The notes under the pieces are model-generated. The model did no database searches. It saw only the letters and a program-made list of their open reading frames with translations, and was not told where the DNA came from. A stretch of 64,000 nt of DNA, taken from NCBI GenBank assembly GCA_048499435.1, contig JASNZW010000003.1:186001-250000 (forward strand). Direction: 5' to 3'. Positions within the stretch are counted from its first letter, which is position 1. Every line of letters starts with the position of its first letter. The stretch is from DAOTWC01 sp048499435 (lineage in GTDB: Bacteria; Chloroflexota; Anaerolineae; Aggregatilineales; Phototrophicaceae). This document shows positions 42,823 to 50,728 of this stretch, piece after piece. The translations under genes were made by a program, and so were the position numbers.

Positions 42823-44171
42823 TCCAGGAAGCGATTGACCTCTATCACAGCCTGCTGGCGGGCGATGCAGCGGAGGAGGCACACGCCACGCTGCATCAGG
42901 CGCAGCGCGAGCGCGACCTGTATTTTGGCGACCGCCCTTTATGCCGCGTGCTGCGCCCGCACTTCTATCTGCAGGAACAATGGGACTATCTGCGCCACGA
43001 GACCGAGCTGATCCTGAGCGCGTTTGCGCGCGCCCACGTCGCCTGCCTGGAGAATGCGGCCCTGCGCGCCCAGCTTGATCTGGAGCCGTATGAGGAAGAG
43101 CTGTTTACGATCGACCAGGGCATTGAAGTGCCCTGGACCACGTCGCGCCTGGATGCGTTTTTCCGGCCAGAAATGTTCAGCCTGAGCTTTGTTGAGTACA
43201 ACGCCGAAACGCCCGCTGGCATTGGGTATGGCGACCGGCTGGCTGACGCATTTCTGACGCTGGAGCCAATGAAACGCTTCCAGCAGCATTATCACATGGT
43301 GCACTTCCCTGGCCTGGGGCATCTGTTAGGCGCGGTGCTGCACGGCTATCGCCTGTGGGGCGGGCGCGAAAACCCACAGATCGCTATCGTGGATTGGGCG
43401 GATGTGCCTACGCTTAACGAACACGCCATCACGCGCGATTATTTCGAACGCAACGGGCTGACTACGATCCTGGCCGACCCGCGCGCGCTTGAGTATCGCG
43501 CGGGCGCGCTGTGGGCCGGGGACTTCCGCGTGGACCTGGTGTACAAGCGGGTGCTGATCAGCGAGCTGATTGACCGCGCTGGCATCAACAACCCTATTGT
43601 CCAGGCGATGCGCGATCACAAGGCGCTGATGACCAACTCGTTCAGCGCCAAGCTGATGGCGAAGAAGGCCAGCCTGGCTTTCCTGAGCGACGATGAGAAC
43701 GGCTGGCTGTTCAGCGACGCTGAGCGCGCGGCGATCAGCGCGCACATCCCCTGGACGCGGCGCGTGGGCGAGCGCCGGACGCTCTACCAGGGGCGCACGG
43801 TAGACCTGCTGCCGTTTATCGCTGATAACCGGGACCGGCTGGTGCTCAAACCCAACGATGAATACGGCGGCAAGGGCGTGGTGCTCGGCTGGGAAACGAC
43901 GCAGCAGGAATGGAATGCCGCTATCCAGGACGCGCTGGTCAACCCGCATGTTGTGCAGGAACGGGCGGAGATCGTGTTTCGCGATTTCCCCATCCTGCTA
44001 GACGACGGCACGCTTGACGTCAGCCCGCGCTATGTGGACGCTAACCCGTATGTGTTTTTCGGCAAGACTGTGGGCGGCGTGCTGACGCGCCTGTCGTCGG
44101 AGGCGCTGCTGAACGTGACTGCTGGCGCGGGATCGGTTGTGCCGATGTTCGTTTTGCAGAAGCGCAGCTAA
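42819..44171 (+). CDS. Circularly permuted ATP-grasp ligase
   Basis: 450 residues. The family is recognisable by SFVEYNAETPAGIGYGDRLADAF near residues 126-148 (the acidic metal-binding part coming before the nucleotide lysines) and the later RDRLVLKPNDEYGGKGVVLGWETTQQEW near 339-366. This order is reversed compared with ordinary ATP-grasp enzymes, as in the glutathionylspermidine synthase-like/COG2308 group. Those enzymes ligate a carboxylate to an amine via acyl phosphate. Translationally coupled to the RimK-like partner. It ends 8 bases from the convergent WbuC-like gene. Confidence 0.82.
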   Translation: MIQEAIDLYHSLLAGDAAEEAHATLHQAQRERDLYFGDRPLCRVLRPHFYLQEQWDYLRHETELILSAFARAHVACLENAALRAQLDLEPYEEELFTIDQGIEVPWTTSRLDAFFRPEMFSLSFVEYNAETPAGIGYGDRLADAFLTLEPMKRFQQHYHMVHFPGLGHLLGAVLHGYRLWGGRENPQIAIVDWADVPTLNEHAITRDYFERNGLTTILADPRALEYRAGALWAGDFRVDLVYKRVLISELIDRAGINNPIVQAMRDHKALMTNSFSAKLMAKKASLAFLSDDENGWLFSDAERAAISAHIPWTRRVGERRTLYQGRTVDLLPFIADNRDRLVLKPNDEYGGKGVVLGWETTQQEWNAAIQDALVNPHVVQERAEIVFRDFPILLDDGTLDVSPRYVDANPYVFFGKTVGGVLTRLSSEALLNVTAGAGSVVPMFVLQKRS

Positions 44172-44179
44172 GCGCGCCT

Positions 44180-44668
44180 TCAGCCGGCGAAGCGCTGGCG
44201 CACCTGAAGCTCAAGCTGGCGCAGGTAGGCGGCGGCGTCAGGGCTGCCTTCAGCGGGCGCCCAGGGCGCGAACTGTTTGTGCGAGGCCGCGTCATACGGC
44301 CCCTGGATAATCTCCACCAGCGCCGATGGCTTCAGCGCAATCAGGCTGTGATAGGTGCGCGGCGGGATATCCACGACGCGGTCGGGGCCGTTAGCGTCCA
44401 GAATGACCGCCAGCTCAAGCGCGCCGTGCGAGGCGAACTGCAGGCAGGCGACGCGGCCTTCGAGGATGGCGAACAGCTCGACCTTGTCCGGGTTTTCGTG
44501 TTTGTGCGGCTGGACGTAGCTGCCGGGGACAATGGCGTTAATCATGCGCTGGACTGCCTCTTCGTGCTCGTGCAGGCGGAAAATGGCGCGCCGACGGGGC
44601 GCTTCTGCCGCCTGCCGCAGCAGCTCGTTGAGCAGATCCTGGTTAACAGCGCGCAGCGTGGCGGACAT
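44180..44668 (-). CDS. WbuC-family cupin metalloprotein
   Basis: 162 residues. A cupin core: SYVQPHKHENPDKVELFAILEGRVACLQF (metal-binding His-x-His and Glu) and VVDIPPRTYHSLIAL (second His). WbuC proteins often sit in O-antigen or sugar gene clusters and have no settled function. Here the ATG immediately follows the stop of the upstream SDR gene, with no intergenic base, so the two belong to one unit linked to sugar-acid metabolism. Confidence 0.85.
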   Translation of the reverse strand: MSATLRAVNQDLLNELLRQAAEAPRRRAIFRLHEHEEAVQRMINAIVPGSYVQPHKHENPDKVELFAILEGRVACLQFASHGALELAVILDANGPDRVVDIPPRTYHSLIALKPSALVEIIQGPYDAASHKQFAPWAPAEGSPDAAAYLRQLELQVRQRFAG

Positions 44669-45484
44669 TTAAACCCCTCCGTAAGCGCTGAAGCCCCCGT
44701 CCACCGGGACGACTATGCCGGTCACGAAGCGCGCCGCATCCGATGCCAGCCAGAGCGCCGCGCCGATCAGCTCTTCAGGCGCGCCGAAGCGCCCCATCGG
44801 CGTGTGCGCGACGATCTGCTGACCGCGCGCGCTCAGGCTGCCGTCGGGGCCGGTAAGCAGGTCGCGATTCTGATCTGTCAGAAAGAACCCTGGCGCGATG
44901 GCGTTCACGCGGACAGCCGGGCTGTGTTCGCGCGCCATGTAGACGGCCAGCCAGCGCGTGAAGTTGTCAACGGCGGCTTTGGCCGCGCCGTAAGCCACGA
45001 CGCGCGTAAGGGGGCGGACGGCGGCCATAGACGAGATGTTCAGGATGACACCCGCACCCTGGCGCGCCATCACCCGCCCGAAGGTCTGCGACGGCAGCAG
45101 CGTGCCCAGGAAGTTCAGGTCAAACACGGTTTCCAGGGCTGCGCCGGGGATGTCAAAGAATGTCTGCTGCGGGCCGGCGGCTGCGTCGGGCCGGTTGCCG
45201 CCCGCGCAGTTCACCAGAATATCGACGCGGCCGAACGCCGCCAGCACCGCGCGCGCCAGCGCTTCAAGCGCTTCAGCGTCCAGGACATCGGCGGCCATGC
45301 CCGCCGCGCGCCCCCCGGCGGCGGCGAGGGCGCTGGCGCACGCCTGCGCTTTGTCCGCTGTGCGGGAAACAACGACAACAGCGGCCCCGGCCTGGATAAA
45401 ACCCTGGCACAGCGCCGTGCCCAGCACGCCGCTGCCGCCGGTAACGACGGCGACTTTGCCGCTCAGGTCAATCGTGTAGGGCAT
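44669..45484 (-). CDS. SDR oxidoreductase, D-mannonate oxidoreductase-like
   Basis: 271 residues. TGGSGVLGTALCQGF binds NAD(P), VNCAGGN is the second cofactor loop, and the catalytic Ser-Tyr-Lys is in ILNISSMAAVRPL...VAYGAAKAAV. The distinctive stretches FFDIPGAALETVFDLNFLGTLLPSQTFG, VNAIAPGFFLTDQNRDLL, HTPMGRFGAPEELIGA and VDGGFSAYGGV are those of SDR-type fructuronate/mannonate reductases. That fits a glucuronate pathway with the uronate isomerase gene encoded 5 kb downstream. Substrate assignment is by resemblance. Confidence 0.85.
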   Translation of the reverse strand: MPYTIDLSGKVAVVTGGSGVLGTALCQGFIQAGAAVVVVSRTADKAQACASALAAAGGRAAGMAADVLDAEALEALARAVLAAFGRVDILVNCAGGNRPDAAAGPQQTFFDIPGAALETVFDLNFLGTLLPSQTFGRVMARQGAGVILNISSMAAVRPLTRVVAYGAAKAAVDNFTRWLAVYMAREHSPAVRVNAIAPGFFLTDQNRDLLTGPDGSLSARGQQIVAHTPMGRFGAPEELIGAALWLASDAARFVTGIVVPVDGGFSAYGGV

Positions 45485-45497
45485 GGCTTCTCCGACA

Positions 45498-45532
45498 GCG
45501 CGGCGGGGCAGGCTAAGCCCACCCCGTCGCGC
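45498..45532 (-). terminator. Hairpin after the cyclophilin gene
   Basis: GCGCGGCGGGG pairs with CCCCGTCGCGC (one mismatch), 13-base loop, 12 bases after the minus-strand cyclophilin stop and before the SDR start. No U tract. Confidence 0.45.
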
Positions 45533-45543
45533 ACGATACAGGG

Positions 45544-46794
45544 TTAGCGGATGTCCGCGAAAAGCACGTCGGCCAGCCGCGGCTCGTAAATCTGCTGCGC
45601 CACGAACTCACTCAGGACCATATCCGGCGTGATTTCAGCGGGCAGCGCGCCGTCCGGGACGGTGGCGCTCAGCGTGACCAGGAAGCGCCCGCGCTGGCGA
45701 TGCGCCCGCGCCTGGGTGGCTTCGACATCGCAGGCTGTTACGGCCTGGGTGTAAAGCGGCACGCCGCCCAGCGACTCCGCCGGGCCGGCATTGACGAAGC
45801 CTTCAGCCAGCGTCGCCTGTTCCAGCGCCGGGTCGGCCAGCGCCGCCGCCGCCGCTTCCGCGCTGGGGAAGGCATCCAGCGTGTAGCCAATCGACACGAA
45901 GAAGGCGCTTTCCAGATCGCAGACCGCGTTCATCAGCGTGTTAGCAACGCGGAACTCCAGCTCGTTGGCCTCGAACAGGCTCGCCAGGCTGTCGCGCGCC
46001 GCTTCCGGGGCGCTGTCCAGCACCGCCTGGGCGTCGAAAATGCCGCTGGTCGCCTCGTCAATCGCAAGCAGATCGGGCGGAAGCAGGGCTGTCAGTTGGT
46101 CAAACACGGCCTGCACTTCCTCAGCCGTGACGGGGACGGACGTAAACGTCACGCTGGCCGGGTCTGTCACGATAACGACGGTTTCGAGGGCAGCGCCCGG
46201 CCCGGCAGCGGTCTGTGGATCACGCGAGGGCAGGGCCAGCACGCTGCTCTGGCCGGCGCGCACCACGCCGAAGATGGTGTGCAGGCCGTTGAGGTGCGGG
46301 GTGGGCACGGTCGTGATAAAGAACTGTGAGCCGTTGGTGTTGGGGCCTGCGTTGGCCATCGCCAGCAGGCCGGGCTGGTCGAAAACGCGGCCGGTGTCTA
46401 CTTCATCTTCGAACGCGTAGCCAGGGCCGCCGGAGCCTGTCGCGGTCGGGTCGCCGCCCTGCGCCATAAAGCCCTCGATAACGCGGTGGAAGGTGGTGTT
46501 ATTGTAGAAGCCGCTGTTGGCCAGGAATACGAAATTGTTAACCGTGATCGGCGTTTCTTCTTCCAGCAGGTCAACATAGACGGCGCCGGCTTCAGTGCAG
46601 AAAACAGCGTGATAATCCACACCATCCTCAAGCACCTGCTCTGCCTGGCTGAACGTGCGCGTTTCTGGCTCGCCGGCGGGGACGGCGGCGGCGCAGATTT
46701 CGTCGGGGGTTTGCACGTCCTGGGCGCTGGCCAGGGGCGCTGCCAGCGCGGCAATGATGAACAGCCCGGCAGCCAGCGGATAAAACTTCTTCAT
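45544..46794 (-). CDS. Secreted cyclophilin-type peptidyl-prolyl isomerase
   Basis: 416 residues from the ATG with GGGAG upstream. Signal peptide MKKFYPLAAGLFIIAALAAPLASAQ with a likely cleavage after ASA. The cyclophilin domain spans about 60-215: TPITVNNFVFLANSGFYNNTTFHRVIEGFMAQGGDPTATGSGGPGYAFEDE (catalytic Arg in FHRVI), NGSQFFITTVPTPHLNGLHTIFG. The remaining 200 residues (LTALLPPDLLAIDEATSGIFD to the end) are Ala-rich, contain two Cys and are not assigned; they may be a substrate-holding domain. It probably assists folding of exported proteins. No direct link to the neighbouring sugar genes is seen. Confidence 0.9.
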   Translation of the reverse strand: MKKFYPLAAGLFIIAALAAPLASAQDVQTPDEICAAAVPAGEPETRTFSQAEQVLEDGVDYHAVFCTEAGAVYVDLLEEETPITVNNFVFLANSGFYNNTTFHRVIEGFMAQGGDPTATGSGGPGYAFEDEVDTGRVFDQPGLLAMANAGPNTNGSQFFITTVPTPHLNGLHTIFGVVRAGQSSVLALPSRDPQTAAGPGAALETVVIVTDPASVTFTSVPVTAEEVQAVFDQLTALLPPDLLAIDEATSGIFDAQAVLDSAPEAARDSLASLFEANELEFRVANTLMNAVCDLESAFFVSIGYTLDAFPSAEAAAAALADPALEQATLAEGFVNAGPAESLGGVPLYTQAVTACDVEATQARAHRQRGRFLVTLSATVPDGALPAEITPDMVLSEFVAQQIYEPRLADVLFADIR

Positions 46795-46810
46795 TCAGGT
46801 TCTCCCTTGT

Positions 46811-46827
46811 TGTAATACATTGTTACA
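46811..46827. promoter_or_regulatory. Small dyad upstream of the cyclophilin gene
   Basis: TGTAA-N7-TTACA, 17 bases before the cyclophilin start codon. Possible operator; it overlaps A/T-rich promoter-like sequence. Confidence 0.25.
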
Positions 46828-47002
46828 GCATGCTTGTTCCGGGTGGCTATTCTACAGGGATAATCTGTGCGCGGGAACAGGCATTGTTGGCGCGCCGTGT
46901 AAAAACGCGCTAATTGGCCGGTCAACTGGCTCTGGCGGCAGGGCCGGCTTGGAGTCATTATCAGGTGGTTTACGCTGGCTGGATAATGAAAGGCGAAGCG
47001 CG

Positions 47003-48058
47003 ATGCTGGCTGCCCGGCTGCATGGCCCGCGCGATGTGCGCGTTGAAGAAGTTCCGGCTCCGGCTGCGCCGGGACCGGGTGAGGTGCTACTGCGCGTCGG
47101 CGCGGTGGGCATCTGCGGCTCGGACCTGCACACGTACACTGACGCGCGAATTGGCGACACGCAGGTGCGGTCGCCGCTGGTGCTGGGGCACGAGTTTGGC
47201 GGGGCGGTGCTGGCGGTCGGGCCAGACACAACCGACGCGCTGGGCGCGCCGCTTGCACCCGGCCAGCGCGTGGCGGTTGACCCGGCCACGCCGTGCCGCC
47301 GCTGCGAGATGTGCGAGGCGGGCCACCCTAACCTGTGCTGCCGGCTGCACTTTTGCGGGCTGTGGCCAGATGACGGCGCGCTTCAGGAACAGATGATCGT
47401 CAAGGGGCACACCTGTTTCCCGATCCCTGACGCGCTGTCCGACGCGGACGCGGCGCTGCTGGAGCCGTTAGGCGTGGCGCTGCACGCCGCTGACCTGGGC
47501 AAGCTGAAGGTCGCGCGCAGCGTTGCGGTGCTGGGCTGCGGGCCGATCGGGCTGCTGATTATCAAGCTGGCGCGCCTGTCGGGCGCTGACCCGCTGTACG
47601 CTTTCGACTGTTTTCCCTGGCGCGCGGCGGCGGCGCTGGCCTGGGGCGCGACGGCGGCCTGGACGGTGGACACGGGCGACCCGGTCGGGACGGTTGAGCG
47701 CGAGACCGCTGGCCGCGGTGTGGATGTGGTGTTTGAGGCGGCGTGGGCTGATCACTCGATCGCGCAGGCGGCGGAGATGGCGCGCCTGGGGGGGCGGGTG
47801 GTGCTGGTGGGCATTCCATCCAACGATGAGCTGAAAATGCGACATTCAGCGGCCCGGCGCAAGGGGCTGACGATCATGATGGCGCGGCGCATGAAGCACA
47901 CCTACCCGCGCGCTATCCGGCTGGCGGCGTCGCACGCGGACCGGATCGCGCTCAGCGCGCTGATTTCGCACCGCTTGCCACTGCGCGAGGCGAACCGCGC
48001 GTTTGCGCTCAACGCCGCCTACGAGGATAACGTGCACAAGGTTATCATTGACGTTTGA
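47003..48058 (+). CDS. Zinc-dependent medium-chain sugar/polyol dehydrogenase
   Basis: 351 residues from the ATG at 47003 with AAAGG upstream; the frame is open further 5' without support. Catalytic zinc ligands are in GICGSDLHTY and GHEF. The structural zinc cysteines are in PCRRCEMCEAGHPNLCC. The cofactor site is AVLGCGPIGLLIIKLA. It belongs to the sorbitol/threonine/galactitol dehydrogenase group. A location between an SDR and a sugar esterase points to a sugar or polyol substrate. Confidence 0.88.
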   Translation: MLAARLHGPRDVRVEEVPAPAAPGPGEVLLRVGAVGICGSDLHTYTDARIGDTQVRSPLVLGHEFGGAVLAVGPDTTDALGAPLAPGQRVAVDPATPCRRCEMCEAGHPNLCCRLHFCGLWPDDGALQEQMIVKGHTCFPIPDALSDADAALLEPLGVALHAADLGKLKVARSVAVLGCGPIGLLIIKLARLSGADPLYAFDCFPWRAAAALAWGATAAWTVDTGDPVGTVERETAGRGVDVVFEAAWADHSIAQAAEMARLGGRVVLVGIPSNDELKMRHSAARRKGLTIMMARRMKHTYPRAIRLAASHADRIALSALISHRLPLREANRAFALNAAYEDNVHKVIIDV

Positions 48059-48126
48059 CATGGCGGCGTTTGCTAAACTGGAGCCGCGCTGCAACAGCTG
48101 TTAAGCGCGATTAAGGAGGGTATCGC

Positions 48127-49098
48127 ATGGTTTACTTCGATATGCCGCTGGAGGAACTGGAGGCGTACAGGCCGCCGCGCGACGAACCGGCGGATTTTGA
48201 CCAGTTCTGGAAAAGTACGCTGGACGCCGCCCATCAGCACCCGCTGGATGCGCGCTTTGACGCGGTGGACTACGGGCTGAAAAGCGTCGAGGTTTACGAC
48301 CTGACGTTTTCAGGCTATGGCGGCCAGCGGATAAAAGGCTGGTTCCTGCTGCCGGTGGGCTGGAAAGATGGGCTGCCCTGTGTGGTGGAGTTTATCGGCT
48401 ATGGCGGCGGGCGCGGCTTCGGCTTTGAACATCTGCTGTGGCCGAGCGTGGGCTATGCCTATTTGCTGATGGACACGCGCGGGCAGGGCAGCGTATGGCG
48501 GCAGGGCGACACGCCTGACCTGCCTGACGAAGGCGCTAACCCGTCTGTGCCCGGTTTTGTGACACAGGGCATCCTTGACCCCAAGACCTATTACTACCGG
48601 CGGGTGTTCACAGACGCGCTGCGCGCGCTGGAAGCAGCGCGCTCACACCCGGCGGTGGATAACGGGCGCGTCGCGGCCACCGGCGCCAGCCAGGGCGGCG
48701 GCATCAGCCTGGCGGTGGGCGGCCTGGACACGAGCATCAGCGCCGTAATGCCTGACGTGCCGTTTCTGTGCCATTACCGCCGCGCGACCGCGCTGGTGGA
48801 CACCACGGCGTATTCCGAGATCGTCACCTTCTGCAAGATCCACCGCGACAAGACAGAGCAGGTGTTCAGGACGCTGAGCTATTTCGACGGCATGAACTTC
48901 GCGCCGCGCATCACGGCCAGCGCGCTGTTCTCCGTCGGCCTGATGGACACTGTCTGCCCGCCGTCCACCGTTTACGCCGCTTACAATCACACGGTGAGCG
49001 ACAAGCAGATCCGCATCTACAGCTACAACAACCACGAAGGCGGCGGCGGCTATCAGACGCTGGAGAAGATGCGGTTTCTGCGCGACCTGTGGGGCTGA
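48127..49098 (+). CDS. CE7-family acetyl xylan esterase/cephalosporin-C deacetylase
   Basis: 323 residues from the ATG with AAGGAGGG ten bases upstream. Family landmarks: FDMPLEELEAYRPP start, FSGYGGQRIKGWFLLP, YGGGRG, MDTRGQGSVW, Ser nucleophile in GASQGGG, Asp in GLMDTVCPPST, and His in NNHEGGGG. No signal peptide is visible, so it deacetylates imported acetylated oligosaccharides. It ends immediately beside the convergent uronate isomerase stop. Confidence 0.93.
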   Translation: MVYFDMPLEELEAYRPPRDEPADFDQFWKSTLDAAHQHPLDARFDAVDYGLKSVEVYDLTFSGYGGQRIKGWFLLPVGWKDGLPCVVEFIGYGGGRGFGFEHLLWPSVGYAYLLMDTRGQGSVWRQGDTPDLPDEGANPSVPGFVTQGILDPKTYYYRRVFTDALRALEAARSHPAVDNGRVAATGASQGGGISLAVGGLDTSISAVMPDVPFLCHYRRATALVDTTAYSEIVTFCKIHRDKTEQVFRTLSYFDGMNFAPRITASALFSVGLMDTVCPPSTVYAAYNHTVSDKQIRIYSYNNHEGGGGYQTLEKMRFLRDLWG

Positions 49099-50523
49099 TT
49101 ACAGGCGGTAGGCGCGCTGTGCCAGCCGGTAGGCGCAGTCGTGCAGCATCTCTGCCGCGTCGTCGGTATCTGCCAGGCCGCGCACGACCAGCCCGGCCAG
49201 CCAGTTGGCGGCGGCGCGCCGCCACAGGTCATGGCGCGCTGGGATCGACAGGAAAGCGCGCGTGTCATCGTTGAAACCGGCGGTGTTGTGCAGCCCTGCG
49301 GTTTCAACGGTCAGCTCAAAATAGCGCTGCATACCGTTGAGGCTGTCGAAAAACCACCAGGGCGGGCCGAGGCGCACGGCGGGGTAATGGCCGGCCAGCG
49401 GGGCCAGCTCGCGGCTGTAGGTTGCCTCGTCGAGCGTGAACAAGATCAGCGTCAGGCGCGGGTCGCTGCCGAAACGGTTAAGCAGCGGGCGCAGGCTGCG
49501 CGTGAACTCAGCGGCAACGGGGATGTCTGCGCCGCGGTCCGGGCCGAACTGCGCGTACAGCGGCGCGTTGTGGTTGCGCAGCGCGCCCGTATGAAGCTGC
49601 ATCACCAGCCCGTCTTCAACGCTCATGCGCGCCATTTCGACCAGCATGTGGCCGGTGAAACGCGCGGCGTCGTCAGGCGCGGCGGCGCCGCTGAGGGCGC
49701 GCTGAAAGATGGCTTCCGCTTCATGCGCCGACATAAGCTCGGTGTGCGCGGTGAGCGCCGCGTGATCAGCCGCCACTGCGCCCTGCGCTTTGAAGGCCGC
49801 CCGGCGCGCTTCGAGCGCGCGGATAAACGCACTGTAGCTGCCGATCTCTACACCGGCGCGCGCGCCCAGCGCGGCGATGTGGCCGTGCCAGCCGGGTGTG
49901 TCGAGGTTCAGCACGGCGTCGGGCCGGAACGTGGGAATCATGCGGCCCGGCCAGCCGGAGGCGCGCAGCGCGGCGTGCTGCTCAAGCGTGTCAGTGGCGG
50001 CGTCAGTCGTCGCCAGCACGGCGATGTGAAAACGCTGGTAGAGCGCGCGCGGGCGGAAGTCTGGCTGGGCCAGGCGCTGCGCCAACTGGTCGTAGATACG
50101 CTGCGCGCTGCCGCCGTTGAGTTTTTCAGCGATGTTGAAAACCTGGCGCAGTTGGTAGTCCAGCCAGAGGCTGGTGGGCGTGCCGCGAAACAGATAGAAA
50201 TGATCGGCGAACGTCTGCCAGATGCGGCGGTGATCGCTTTCGACTGGCGCGCCGTCCAGGCGAGGTATGCCCAGGGCCTCAAGCGGGATGCCCTGCGAGT
50301 AGAGCATGCGGTGGATGTAGTGGTCCGGCAGGATAATCAACTCGGTCGGTGAGCCAAAGCTGTAATTCGGATCTGCCAGCAGGCGGGGATCAACGTGGCC
50401 GTGCGGGCAGATGAGCGGCGCGTCCCGCACCAGGCTGTACAGCTCGCGGGCGATGGCCTGCTGGCGCGCATCGGGGCCAAAGCAGCGGTCTTCGGACAGG
50501 TCAGACGGCGTGTGAGCAGGCAA
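49099..50523 (-). CDS. uxaC: Glucuronate/galacturonate isomerase
   Basis: 474 residues. UxaC of the amidohydrolase superfamily: ICPHGHVDPRLLADP (metal-binding HxH-type start), DHYIHRMLYSQGIP, DYQLRQVFNI, ATTDAATDTLEQHAALRASGWPGRMIPTFRPD and NHNAPLYAQFGPDRG are characteristic. The start is TTG at 50523, supported by GGAGGG ten bases upstream; no alternative ATG exists nearby. It converts D-glucuronate to D-fructuronate (or galacturonate to tagaturonate), feeding the SDR encoded at 44669. Divergent from the arabinose operon. Confidence 0.93.
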   Translation of the reverse strand: MPAHTPSDLSEDRCFGPDARQQAIARELYSLVRDAPLICPHGHVDPRLLADPNYSFGSPTELIILPDHYIHRMLYSQGIPLEALGIPRLDGAPVESDHRRIWQTFADHFYLFRGTPTSLWLDYQLRQVFNIAEKLNGGSAQRIYDQLAQRLAQPDFRPRALYQRFHIAVLATTDAATDTLEQHAALRASGWPGRMIPTFRPDAVLNLDTPGWHGHIAALGARAGVEIGSYSAFIRALEARRAAFKAQGAVAADHAALTAHTELMSAHEAEAIFQRALSGAAAPDDAARFTGHMLVEMARMSVEDGLVMQLHTGALRNHNAPLYAQFGPDRGADIPVAAEFTRSLRPLLNRFGSDPRLTLILFTLDEATYSRELAPLAGHYPAVRLGPPWWFFDSLNGMQRYFELTVETAGLHNTAGFNDDTRAFLSIPARHDLWRRAAANWLAGLVVRGLADTDDAAEMLHDCAYRLAQRAYRL

Positions 50524-50547
50524 GCGTGTTTAACCCTCCCCGCGATG

Positions 50548-50577
50548 TTGATTGCAAGTTCGGACGCAGGGGATAAT
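50548..50577 (+). promoter_or_regulatory. Candidate araB promoter
   Basis: TTGATT (50548-50553), 18-base spacer, GATAAT (50572-50577). A direct repeat TGCAAGYYCGGAC flanks the -10 (50553-50565 and 50585-50597), spaced 32 bp or three helical turns, suited to a regulator. The leader to the araB ATG would be about 145 bases. Confidence 0.45.
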
Positions 50578-50728
50578 ATTAACATGCAAGCCCGGACATT
50601 CCTCACTGTTAACCGGCTGAAGCGGGGGGGTATTATGTGTTCAGCGCCCCGCTGCGCGCGGCTGGTGAAGTTGAGGCTGGGAATTGGCGAGCTGAAAAGC
50701 GCTGGATTATTTTTTAAGGATCAGGCCT

